NCBI GenBank assembly: GCA_002725475.1 | Contig: PBPH01000028.1 | Coordinates: forward strand, 1-5,115 | Length of the DNA: 5,115 bases | Reading direction: 5' to 3' | Origin: Methanobacteriota archaeon | GTDB lineage: Archaea; Thermoplasmatota; Poseidoniia; Poseidoniales; Thalassarchaeaceae | Shown here: one piece after another, positions 1 to 5,115 of the stretch | How the letters are laid out: the number at the start of each line of letters is the position of its first letter | Numbering within the stretch: the first letter of the stretch is position 1 | Notes under the pieces: model-generated | Databases searched by the model: none | The model's input: the letters and a program-made list of their open reading frames with translations, nothing else | What the model was told of the DNA's origin: nothing | Position numbers and translations under genes: made by a program

Positions 1-716
1 AAGGTGGCCAATCTCAGCAGCGTTTTGAAAGATTAATCGAAGAAGCTGCCGATAAATTCTTCAAAAAGGTAACAGAGAGGGCTTGCGAATATTGGCTACC
101 CATGCTTCCTGATTTGAAAGGAATAATTGTAGGCGGACCAGGGGCAACCAAGGACTTTGTAATTAACAACGGATACTTGCACCATGAAATAAATAAAATT
201 GTTAAGAAACCACTTTTTGATGTTGGTTATTCTAATGAAAGTGGTTTGAGGGAATTGGTTCAGAATGCTGGCGACCTGATGGATAAGATAGAACTCGAAG
301 AGGAGAGGCAATTTGTAGACCGCTTCCTAAAGGAGATTATGAACGCTCACCCCAAGGCAACTTATGGAGAGATGATGATAAGATCTGCATTAGATCAGGG
401 CGCAGTAGATACTTTACTTATTTCTGAGTCTTTAAGGAAGAAAAAGGTATTTTTCAATTGCCGCCAATGCAAGCACGACTGGTCATCAACAATTGAAGGA
501 GTTACTCAAATACCCGACTGTCCTGAGTGTGGTGCTGATGGTGATCAGGTAAGGGAAGACGAAAGCAAAGAGATGGATCTAATCGATGAATTGTCATTAT
601 TGGCATCTCAGTCTGCCGCTACTGTAAAGCTGATTTCTACTGATTCTGAAGAAGGTATGACCTTGAAGCAAGCATTTGGCGGCATGGCTGCTTTGTTACG
701 ATGGAGTTGGAGTTGA
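1..716 (+). CDS. prf1: Peptide chain release factor aRF1 (class 1), 3' part of the gene
   Basis: Archaeal release factor 1 recognises stop codons in the ribosomal A site and triggers hydrolysis of peptidyl-tRNA. The reading frame is open from base 3 and reads 237 residues to a TGA at 714-716; bases 1-2 end a codon ending in AA, which fits the Lys that often precedes GGQ. The first three residues are the catalytic GGQ, followed by SQQRFERL, the start of eRF1 domain 2. Fragment residues 44-52 read GGPGATKDF and 58-60 LHH, then the GL-REL segment of domain 3, all family hallmarks. Domain 3 carries C153-x2-C156-x16-C173-x2-C176, a zinc-binding mini-domain I recall from archaeal aRF1. The C-terminus (AFGGMAALLRW) is the usual family end. 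The ATG at 102 is internal Met, not the start. Missing: domain 1 (NIKS-type stop recognition), outside the window. The symbol prf1 is the common archaeal name. Confidence 0.96.
   Translation, partial: GGQSQQRFERLIEEAADKFFKKVTERACEYWLPMLPDLKGIIVGGPGATKDFVINNGYLHHEINKIVKKPLFDVGYSNESGLRELVQNAGDLMDKIELEEERQFVDRFLKEIMNAHPKATYGEMMIRSALDQGAVDTLLISESLRKKKVFFNCRQCKHDWSSTIEGVTQIPDCPECGADGDQVREDESKEMDLIDELSLLASQSAATVKLISTDSEEGMTLKQAFGGMAALLRWSWS
453..533 (+). other. Zinc-ribbon mini-domain within aRF1 domain 3
   Basis: Two CxxC pairs (NCRQC beginning near 456 and DCPEC beginning near 516) are separated by 16 residues inside the aRF1 C-terminal domain. This spacing suits a single structural Zn2+ site. 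Human eRF1 has a mini-domain in the same region without this intact cysteine set, while archaeal versions commonly keep it; that comparison is from memory of the family. Seen directly: the four cysteines. Inferred: metal binding. Confidence 0.7.
709..712 (+). promoter_or_regulatory. Shine-Dalgarno site for argS
   Basis: GGAG lies eight bases before the GTG at 721 and overlaps the last codons of aRF1. It decides the argS start: the TTG at 676 would add 15 residues encoded wholly within the aRF1 coding region, and the next ATG (760) would remove the start of the N-terminal domain. The arrangement implies translational coupling of argS to aRF1. Confidence 0.65.
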
Positions 717-720
717 TATT

Positions 721-2508
721 GTGCGCCAGTTAAGGGAATTGATTGCTGACGAGGTGTTGATGGCACTTCAGCAGATTGGTGATGTTAACCCTGAATCAAC
801 GTTTTCAAACATTACAACCCCTAGGCATTCTAGTCAAGGTGATTTAGCCCTGCCCTGTTTTTCGCTTGCCAAGACTTTGAAGAAATCGCCTCAAGAAATT
901 GCCTCATTGTTAGTTGAAAGTGTGTCTGAAAAATTGACAAAATTAGTTGGTGTCAGCAAAGTTAGTAATGAGGGTGGTTTTTGCAATTTTTTTGTTGATC
1001 CTGAATGGCTTGCATCGCAGACAATAAAACCAACTTTAGAAAATTTGGAATCAATTGGGCACTTCCGCCCCCCTTCTTCTTTATTGATTGAACATACTTC
1101 AGCAAATCCAAACGGTCCATTTCACGTTGGGCGCTCTAGAAATGCAATTTTAGGTGACACTTTTGTAAGAATGCATAGACTTGCAGGCGATGATGTTAGG
1201 GCTGAATATTATGTAGATGATATGGGTAAGCAAGTAGGGATTTTGGCTTGGGCGTTAGATAATCTAGATGAAGAAAAAGTCACCGAAATATTGGACGCTG
1301 CAGAAATGAATGAGCCATCTAGTTATCCGCACAAAGAGGATCATCGTAGAGTAAGATTCTATCAAGCTGCTAACCTACTACTGAATGAAGAGGGTTCTAA
1401 CGTAGAAGCCGGGGTTACAGAATTGGTTCAAGCATCTGAAGAGGCAGATGAATATACATTAGAAAAATTTGAGAATGCATATCAGCCAGTATTAGATGGA
1501 ATGCTGGAGACATTGAGAAGATTAGGGATAGAATTTGATTCTTTCACTAAAGAATCCAAATTCATTATAGATGGAACTGTAGATGTGATAATGTCGCAAC
1601 TTCAGGATAGTGAATTACATGGGGAAGCAGATAATGGTGCGCATTTCTTAGAACTCGAGGAGCGCGGAGTTCAAGGAAAAAGTACCAAATTCTACTTCCG
1701 TAGAGGAGATGGCTCAAGTCTTTACGCAACTAGAGATATCGCATATCATCAATGGAAGTGGTCTGAGGCAAATAGGCTTCTCAATATACTAGGCGAAGAT
1801 CATAAATTACAGTCAAAACAAGTAGGAATCGCTCTAGATGAACTAGAAATTAAAAATCCCGAAGTTGTCTTTTATGCTTTCACAAAGATGCCTGGCGGAA
1901 AAATGAGTACTCGACGTGGCAATGTCGTCTACATGGATGACCTCCTCGATGAAGCGGCTGAAAGGGCAACCGAGGTGGTTAGGGAAATTAGGAATGATTT
2001 ATCAGATGAAGAATTAACTGCTATTGGTGAAGCTGTGGGTATTTCTGCAGTTAGATTCAATATAATCAGAGTTTCTCCTGAAAAGGGCATTAATTTCCGT
2101 TGGGAAGATGCTCTTAGTTTTGAATCCGATTCCGCTCCATTCATTATGTACAGTCATGCAAGGGCTTGCTCGATAGGTCGCCGTTTGGAAGAAGAAGGCC
2201 ACAATTTGAATTCTCTTCTTTCTAAAGATTATAATTGGTCTGAATTATCGGAATCTGCCGCCTCTCTTGTTAAGAGGATAGCAACTTTTTCAGAGGAATT
2301 GGATAATTCAATAGTTAGTCAAAGACCAAATCAATTCTGCTCATATCTGTTAAGTTTGGCAACTGATTACAATAGATTCTATCGAGACAACCATGTGATT
2401 GATGGTGATAGAGTAAATTGTAGGAACTTGGCACTTTCCGAGGCCGCTAGAATCCTAATTTCAGCAGGCTGTACGGGTTTAGGAATCATTGCAATTGATT
2501 CAATGTGA
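721..2508 (+). CDS. argS: Arginyl-tRNA synthetase (class I)
   Basis: Charges tRNA-Arg with arginine using ATP, in the cytoplasm. With the GTG start at 721 the protein has 595 residues, normal for the family. Order of domains: Arg-tRNA-synthetase N-terminal additional domain (about 5-95, with GDLALPCFSLAK at 40-51); Rossmann catalytic core with the HIGH-type motif HVGR at 135-138 preceded by HTSANPNGPF; EYYVDDMGKQ at 162-171; YATRDIAYH from 335; GEDH at 358-361; KMSTRRGN at 394-401; then the helical DALR anticodon-binding domain from about 471 (SAPFIMYSHARACS) to the C-terminal IDSM. The second His of HIGH is Arg138, a variant I recall from several archaeal ArgS proteins, so the enzyme is probably active. 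It follows aRF1 by four bases, so cotranscription is very likely. The gene ends one base before the stop of the convergent neighbour. Start choice rests on the GGAG eight bases upstream; ATG 760 is the fallback. Confidence 0.97.
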   Translation: MRQLRELIADEVLMALQQIGDVNPESTFSNITTPRHSSQGDLALPCFSLAKTLKKSPQEIASLLVESVSEKLTKLVGVSKVSNEGGFCNFFVDPEWLASQTIKPTLENLESIGHFRPPSSLLIEHTSANPNGPFHVGRSRNAILGDTFVRMHRLAGDDVRAEYYVDDMGKQVGILAWALDNLDEEKVTEILDAAEMNEPSSYPHKEDHRRVRFYQAANLLLNEEGSNVEAGVTELVQASEEADEYTLEKFENAYQPVLDGMLETLRRLGIEFDSFTKESKFIIDGTVDVIMSQLQDSELHGEADNGAHFLELEERGVQGKSTKFYFRRGDGSSLYATRDIAYHQWKWSEANRLLNILGEDHKLQSKQVGIALDELEIKNPEVVFYAFTKMPGGKMSTRRGNVVYMDDLLDEAAERATEVVREIRNDLSDEELTAIGEAVGISAVRFNIIRVSPEKGINFRWEDALSFESDSAPFIMYSHARACSIGRRLEEEGHNLNSLLSKDYNWSELSESAASLVKRIATFSEELDNSIVSQRPNQFCSYLLSLATDYNRFYRDNHVIDGDRVNCRNLALSEAARILISAGCTGLGIIAIDSM

Positions 2509-2509
2509 A

Positions 2510-3055
2510 TCAGAGGTCTTCCATTATTTCCTTGCTCATTGTTGATTGCCGTCTTTTCCCTGCAGCAGTCACTGCTCCGCGCATTTCTACCAAACCCCTG
2601 AAACCCAAATTGTAACTTTCTACTCTTTTTGTCCATTGTGCTGCTGGCCAACCACAATCCCAACGACCATCATCAATATTATTTTGCTCTATCCAAGCAG
2701 AACATTCAGGCCGGTGGCATCGGCCACTGTTGCCCTGGCGTTCTCCTTTGAAGTTATTATCCCCTAATTCTTCCCAGAATGACGATCTTTCACAAATCGG
2801 GCATGGCCTCCTTCGTAACCTACCAAGTTCATTATTTGGTTCTTCACCAATGAAATCAACCTCCCAAGATTCGACAAGCGCCTCAACAAACTCTGTATCT
2901 TCAGCTCTAGAAAAGAAGGCTCTCAGCACGTCCCATGCATCACTTTCCTTGGAGGTGACGCCTAGGGGAGTAGTATTTCCATCAACATCAACAACAGTTG
3001 GCATGAACACCTGCTTTAGGTCAGCCATCGAACGGCTGGCCCCCTTACACACCAT
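2510..3055 (-). CDS. Protein of unknown function with a putative zinc ribbon
   Basis: I do not recognise this gene. The minus-strand frame extends upstream to a TTG at 3070 (186 residues); I take the ATG at 3055 (181 residues), and ATG 3028 (172 residues, with AAGGGGG about 11 bases upstream) is equally defensible. The N-terminal half is acidic and probably alpha-helical (SDAWDVLRAFFSRAEDTEFVEAL). The centre has the motif PCPIC, then 24 residues later CHRPEC: C75-x-x-C78-x24-C103-x4-C108 counted from ATG 3055, a likely zinc ribbon. The rest is rich in Trp, Gly and Arg and ends with a basic stretch (GKRRQ) and SKEIMEDL. There is no signal peptide or membrane segment, so it is probably cytoplasmic. 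A nucleic-acid-binding role is possible from the zinc motif and basic tail, but this is inference. It lies 26 bases behind the thioredoxin-like gene on the same strand and is probably cotranscribed with it. It is preferred over plus-strand frames here, which are Ser-rich and lack any recognisable motif. Confidence 0.8.
   Translation of the reverse strand: MVCKGASRSMADLKQVFMPTVVDVDGNTTPLGVTSKESDAWDVLRAFFSRAEDTEFVEALVESWEVDFIGEEPNNELGRLRRRPCPICERSSFWEELGDNNFKGERQGNSGRCHRPECSAWIEQNNIDDGRWDCGWPAAQWTKRVESYNLGFRGLVEMRGAVTAAGKRRQSTMSKEIMEDL
2684..2804 (-). other. Putative zinc-ribbon motif CPxC...CHxxxC
   Basis: On the minus strand this stretch encodes RPCPIC, a Gly/Asn/Glu-rich loop and GRCHRPECSAW. 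The four cysteines, with an adjacent His, resemble a treble-clef or zinc-ribbon knuckle pair; the general look (CPxC, then SSFW, then a loop, then C....C) recalls zinc ribbons of primases and topoisomerases, a weak resemblance judged by eye. Which four ligands bind metal, and whether His takes part, cannot be decided here. Confidence 0.5.
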
Positions 3056-3076
3056 GAAGGTGGCGTACAAAATGGT

Positions 3077-3084
3077 GTAAATTA
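3077..3084 (-). promoter_or_regulatory. Weak TATA-like box before the zinc-ribbon gene
   Basis: On the minus strand TAATTTAC is centred about 25 bp upstream of the ATG at 3055, the distance expected for an archaeal leaderless transcript. It overlaps the stop codon of the thioredoxin-like gene. The match to a TATA consensus is poor, and readthrough from the upstream gene would suffice, so this is a suggestion only. No convincing Shine-Dalgarno site precedes ATG 3055. Confidence 0.25.
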
Positions 3085-3420
3085 CTCAAACCATTCGAGA
3101 ATTGCTCCGACGCGAGCACCCATAATTGAATCCAACCACTCACCGCGACAGAATAGAATGGAGAAGGGCAGTACGCTAGCCTCCAATGCAATTCTAGGGT
3201 ATGCTGTTTTGAATCCCAAATTTCCGGGTTTATCCAATACAATTACACCTACAGGGAAATCCTTGGAGCTCAACTCTTCAATAAAAGGACCACAGTTCTC
3301 ACAATTGTTGCGAGAAAGGATTAGAACAGCCTCTTTCTGGGAAACGAACTCTGGCCAAGTATCATCATCCAATATCTCTGCAGCCATTGCTTTTGGGAAT
3401 AGAATTGAGTCTTTAATCAC
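3082..3420 (-). CDS. Thioredoxin-fold protein with CENC motif
   Basis: A small protein (112 residues from the GTG at 3420) with the pattern of a thioredoxin fold: strand AVLILSR (31-37), then C40-E-N-C43-G-P at the start of a helix, strand VGVIVLD (57-63), the VLPFSILF segment (83-90) whose Pro85 is the expected cis-proline, and a GA-containing C-terminal helix ending at EWFE. Such proteins exchange disulfides or reduce partner proteins in the cytoplasm; no signal peptide is visible. Oddities: Gly-Pro follows the second Cys instead of lying between the two, there is no Trp before the first Cys, and an extra Cys (91) lies after the cis-Pro strand. Substrate is unknown. An ATG at 3387 (101 residues) is a possible alternative start and keeps the whole fold; GTG 3420 is chosen because it lies 25 bp from the shared AT-rich box. 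First gene of a likely two-gene unit with the zinc-ribbon gene. Confidence 0.85.
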   Translation of the reverse strand: MIKDSILFPKAMAAEILDDDTWPEFVSQKEAVLILSRNNCENCGPFIEELSSKDFPVGVIVLDKPGNLGFKTAYPRIALEASVLPFSILFCRGEWLDSIMGARVGAILEWFE

Positions 3421-3469
3421 TATTCGTAATTATCAAAGGTCTATTTAATTGAAAGAGTGTCCCGAATCG
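3421..3469. promoter_or_regulatory. Divergent promoter region, thioredoxin-like gene and propeller gene
   Basis: This 49-bp gap separates two divergent start codons (GTG at 3420 on minus, ATG at 3470 on plus). It holds one strongly AT-rich box, CTATTTAATT at 3441-3450, whose reverse complement AATTAAATAG serves the other strand. The box centre (about 3445) is 25 bp from each start codon, the usual distance from an archaeal TATA box to the transcription start. Neither side has a good Shine-Dalgarno site, so both genes may be transcribed without a leader. A second AT-rich patch, TAATTATC at 3427-3434, is less well placed. Short inverted pentamers ATTCG (3422-3426) and CGAAT (3463-3467) flank the box at equal distances. 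Confidence 0.5.
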
Positions 3470-5115
3470 ATGCATCCTAACCACGAGCCCACTGCAATTT
3501 TGGTCGCCACCAAAAATATTAAGGCAAAAAAAACATCAAATTATGGCCAAATAACAGCACTATTCTTGACTCTAATGTTCGTTTTCACCTCAATAAATTT
3601 AATGCTTGAAAATTCGGATGACCAATCGTTTGGTCTTGACCAGGCGATTGACATTTCACAGTATGATTTGACCGATGAGCAGGTTTCGGCACTTGCTGGT
3701 TCGCGAACATCTAGCGGAAACTGGCTACATCAGGTTGGGGGAATAGGCAGTGACAAGGGAATTGTTTCTATTATAGGGCCCAATGGTGACCTCTATGTGG
3801 CTGGAAATGTCTGCCATGGTGCAGGTACTTGTTCAGCTCTTTTTGGTTCTAATGCCATCTATGCGAACAACGACATTTTCGTGGCACGATTAGATACAAA
3901 TGGGACTTGGCTATGGATTGCCCAAACTACAGGTACTGATTCAAATGCTTATGCATACCTTACAGATATGGAAATAGATTCATTTGGTCATGTTTTCATT
4001 TCAGGGTATTACAAAAGAACGAAGAGTTGGGGGACAATTTCCAAGACTGCCTCATCTAATTATGATAATTATGATGGGTTTGCAGCGAGGCTCAGTTCAG
4101 CAGGCACTTGGAATTGGGTTCGTGTAATGGAAAATTATGATCGCGGATACGCGCGAGGCATAGCTGTAGATTCAAATCAAAATGTATATGTTGTTGGTGA
4201 AGGTTATCTATACTACGGAAATTCTGATTACAGACAGATACGTTTCCCAACATCATCATCCACCCCAACGGTGTCTTCGAACTGTTATAATTGGCGAGAT
4301 TGGGCTTGGTTGGTAAAATATGATGGGGCGGGGGCAATTCAATGGGTTGACACCTTACAATCAAATTGCTACAATCGCTATATGAGGGATGTCATAGTAG
4401 ATAGTAATGATTCAGTAATTGTTACAGGTAAATTTGACAATACATTATCATTTCAAGGCATGTCAACAGCATCATCTGGAGATTATGATATATTCCTAGC
4501 CAAAGTTGACTCCTCACATAGTTGGCAGTGGCTTACCCATGGTGGTGGTTTGTCTAGTGACGAGCCAGAAAAGTTGTCTATTGATTCCAGCGATGATATT
4601 TATGTGACTGGATACAACAATGGTCACGCCTCGTTTGGTGCAACCATCATTCTTGCCAATACCGGTGGATTCGTGGTCAAGGCACTTGGTAACGGGAGTT
4701 GGGAATGGGGAACAAGAGTTGTTTTCGGAACTCAGGGTTCTGAGCGTTCATATGATTCAGTAATCCATTCAAATAATAATATCACAGCAGTTACAAGTAG
4801 ATTCATTGTTCATCTCAATTCCACAGGTTCCCAACAGTGGTATGAGGACATTGGCTACATCAATATGAGATCGCTATCTCTAGATAGTAATGAGACATCA
4901 TATATCACTGGATACTTCAATAATAACAGATATTTTGAGAACTTCTATCTCGTAAACAATGGTTCAGATGATTTGTTTATCACGAAATGGGATCGTGACC
5001 GAGATGATGATTCTGTGGCGGATAGGTTGGACAATTGTGGCGACCATCCTAATGGCAATCAAGATGACTACGATAATGATGGTCCTGGAGATGTTTGTGA
5101 TGCGGATGATGATAA
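3470..5115 (+). CDS. Exported seven-repeat beta-propeller protein with TSP3 Ca2+-binding repeats, 5' part
   Basis: The frame is open from ATG 3470 to the window end (548 codons plus two bases), so the C-terminus is missing. An in-frame TAA at 3446-3448 limits the start; ATG 3470 fits the promoter spacing. Residues 1-26 are polar and basic (K15, K18, K20, K21), followed by a hydrophobic segment at about 28-46 that is a signal peptide or membrane anchor; the rest would lie outside the cell. Residues 83-507 contain seven related units of the SBBP type (Pfam PF06739 by recollection): each begins with a [TS]W.W-like strand, then a V-DSN or I-DSS turn, Y-V/I-TG-Y strand and a D-I/F-F-hydrophobic-K/R-D strand. 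Residues 508-548 are Asp-rich thrombospondin type 3 repeats with Cys523 and Cys543. The ectodomain has Cys115, Cys121, Cys272 and Cys300 and several N-x-S/T sequons. Likely role: surface or secreted adhesion or binding protein; the ligand is unknown. Seven blades would close a propeller. Confidence 0.88.
   Translation, partial: MHPNHEPTAILVATKNIKAKKTSNYGQITALFLTLMFVFTSINLMLENSDDQSFGLDQAIDISQYDLTDEQVSALAGSRTSSGNWLHQVGGIGSDKGIVSIIGPNGDLYVAGNVCHGAGTCSALFGSNAIYANNDIFVARLDTNGTWLWIAQTTGTDSNAYAYLTDMEIDSFGHVFISGYYKRTKSWGTISKTASSNYDNYDGFAARLSSAGTWNWVRVMENYDRGYARGIAVDSNQNVYVVGEGYLYYGNSDYRQIRFPTSSSTPTVSSNCYNWRDWAWLVKYDGAGAIQWVDTLQSNCYNRYMRDVIVDSNDSVIVTGKFDNTLSFQGMSTASSGDYDIFLAKVDSSHSWQWLTHGGGLSSDEPEKLSIDSSDDIYVTGYNNGHASFGATIILANTGGFVVKALGNGSWEWGTRVVFGTQGSERSYDSVIHSNNNITAVTSRFIVHLNSTGSQQWYEDIGYINMRSLSLDSNETSYITGYFNNNRYFENFYLVNNGSDDLFITKWDRDRDDDSVADRLDNCGDHPNGNQDDYDNDGPGDVCDADDD
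3551..3607 (+). other. Signal peptide or N-terminal membrane segment
   Basis: Residues 28-46 of the propeller protein (ITALFLTLMFVFTSINLML) form an uncharged hydrophobic run behind a lysine-rich N-region, followed by an acidic stretch (ENSDDQ). This is the layout of a Sec signal or signal anchor. There is no clear Ala-x-Ala cleavage site and no lipobox Cys, so an uncleaved anchor is quite possible. Confidence 0.75.
3716..3904 (+). repeat. Propeller repeat 1 (SBBP-like)
   Basis: Residues 83-145. Starts GNWLHQVGG, has GPNGDLYVAGN as the central turn-strand pair and ends NDIFVARLDTNG. It carries Cys115 and Cys121 six residues apart (CHGAGTC), which could form a local disulfide in the loop between strands. 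Confidence 0.65.
3905..4105 (+). repeat. Propeller repeat 2 (SBBP-like)
   Basis: Residues 146-212. Starts TWLWIAQTTG, contains MEIDSFGHVFISGYY and ends DGFAARLSSAG, aligning with repeat 1 by the W strand, the D-S turn and the final hydrophobic-R-L strand. Confidence 0.7.
4106..4333 (+). repeat. Propeller repeat 3 (SBBP-like), with long insertion
   Basis: Residues 213-288. Starts TWNWVRVMEN, contains IAVDSNQNVYVVGEG, the clearest match to the SBBP consensus, and ends DWAWLVKYDGAG. At 76 residues it is the longest unit, because of a Tyr/Ser/Thr-rich loop of about 25 residues that includes Cys272. Confidence 0.7.
4334..4519 (+). repeat. Propeller repeat 4 (SBBP-like)
   Basis: Residues 289-350. 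Starts AIQWVDTLQS, contains VIVDSNDSVIVTGKF and ends DYDIFLAKVDSSH. It has Cys300 in an NCYN tetrapeptide that also occurs around Cys272 in repeat 3, suggesting these two cysteines pair between neighbouring blades. Confidence 0.7.
4520..4696 (+). repeat. Propeller repeat 5 (SBBP-like)
   Basis: Residues 351-409. Starts SWQWLTHGGG, contains LSIDSSDDIYVTGYN and ends GGFVVKALGNG. Length 59 residues with no cysteine. Confidence 0.7.
4697..4828 (+). repeat. Propeller repeat 6 (SBBP-like), shortened and diverged
   Basis: Residues 410-453. Starts SWEWGTRVVFG, has VIHSNNNITAVTS in place of the usual VDSN-YVTG pair and ends RFIVHLNSTG. At 44 residues it lacks the loop between the third and fourth strands found in the other units. 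Confidence 0.55.
4829..4990 (+). repeat. Propeller repeat 7 (SBBP-like)
   Basis: Residues 454-507. Starts SQQWYEDIG, contains LSLDSNETSYITGYF and ends SDDLFITKW, immediately before the Asp-rich region. As the last unit it should pack against repeat 1 if the propeller closes. Confidence 0.65.
4991..5115 (+). repeat. Thrombospondin type 3 Ca2+-binding repeats, start of region
   Basis: Residues 508-548 read as two or more TSP3 units: DRDRDDDSVADRLDNC and QDDYDNDGPGDVCDADDD, with the family pattern D-x-D-x-D and DNC...N.DQ.D.D.DG.GD.CD.D.D. Such Asp-rich loops bind Ca2+, which is abundant in sea water, and stiffen stalks between a surface domain and its anchor. Cys523 and Cys543 would form the usual TSP3 disulfide. 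The array continues past the window end. Confidence 0.85.

Noticed and set aside
676..720. TTG start at 676 that would lengthen ArgS by 15 residues
   Set aside because: The extra stretch lies entirely inside the aRF1 coding end, its peptide does not resemble an ArgS N-terminus, and GTG 721 has a GGAG eight bases upstream.
2714..2727. Hairpin GTGGC-ATCG-GCCAC
   Set aside because: The stem is only five base pairs, has no T-run after it and falls in codons of the zinc motif; most likely chance.
2730..3080. Plus-strand open frame of 116 codons over the zinc-ribbon gene
   Set aside because: The translation is Ser-rich with no recognisable motif, while the opposite strand encodes a coherent protein with a zinc-type cysteine pattern.
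3158..3448. Plus-strand open frame of 96 codons over the thioredoxin-like gene
   Set aside because: It mirrors the minus-strand gene, which has a thioredoxin active site and cis-Pro; the plus-strand product shows no family features.
4092..4364. Minus-strand open frame of 90 codons within the propeller gene
   Set aside because: It lies opposite well-formed propeller repeats and its product has no recognisable features.
3716..4990. DNA-level tandem repeat or CRISPR-like array in the propeller region
   Set aside because: The periodicity is in the protein only; the nucleotide units differ widely and have irregular lengths of about 130-230 bases.
1..5115. tRNA, rRNA or mobile element
   Set aside because: The space between genes totals under about 100 bases, and no cloverleaf, terminal inverted repeat or transposase motif was found.

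Overview
The window looks like a piece of a marine planktonic archaeal genome, most likely Marine Group II Euryarchaeota (Poseidoniia/Poseidoniales). The evidence is a class 1 release factor of the archaeal/eukaryotic aRF1 type with the GGQ motif, an arginyl-tRNA synthetase of archaeal character directly behind it, TATA-like boxes at the archaeal distance from start codons, and a large exported beta-propeller protein with thrombospondin type 3 calcium-binding repeats, a protein style common in that group. The DNA is visibly A+T-rich, which would fit the lower-GC branch (MGIIb), but this finer placement is a guess.

Layout. (1) Positions 1-716, plus strand: the 3' part of the aRF1 gene. The window opens one partial codon before the GGQ codons, so the N-terminal stop-codon-recognition domain is missing. 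(2) Positions 721-2508, plus strand: argS, complete, four bases after the aRF1 stop with a GGAG ribosome site inside the aRF1 end. These two translation genes almost certainly share a transcript. (3) Positions 2510-3055 and 3082-3420, minus strand: a pair of small genes transcribed towards argS. The upstream one is a thioredoxin-fold protein with a CENC motif. The downstream one is a protein of unknown function with four cysteines arranged as a zinc ribbon. The argS stop and the stop of the unknown gene are separated by one base. (4) Positions 3421-3469: a 49-bp divergent intergenic region whose single AT-rich box lies 25 bp from the start codon on each side. (5) Positions 3470-5115, plus strand: the 5' part of a large gene for an exported protein, with a membrane/signal segment, seven beta-propeller repeats and the start of a Ca2+-binding TSP3 region. 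It runs off the window end.

How they fit together: argS and aRF1 form a housekeeping translation block. The thioredoxin-like and zinc-ribbon genes may be cotranscribed, and their CxxC chemistry could be linked, but this is only inferred from position. The propeller protein is a cell-surface or secreted product starting from the divergent promoter. I see no tRNA, rRNA, CRISPR array, insertion sequence or prophage feature. No non-coding stretch exceeds about 50 bases. Nothing here amounts to a demonstrably new system; the most worthwhile leads are the unknown zinc-ribbon gene, the symmetric divergent promoter and the complete seven-repeat propeller.
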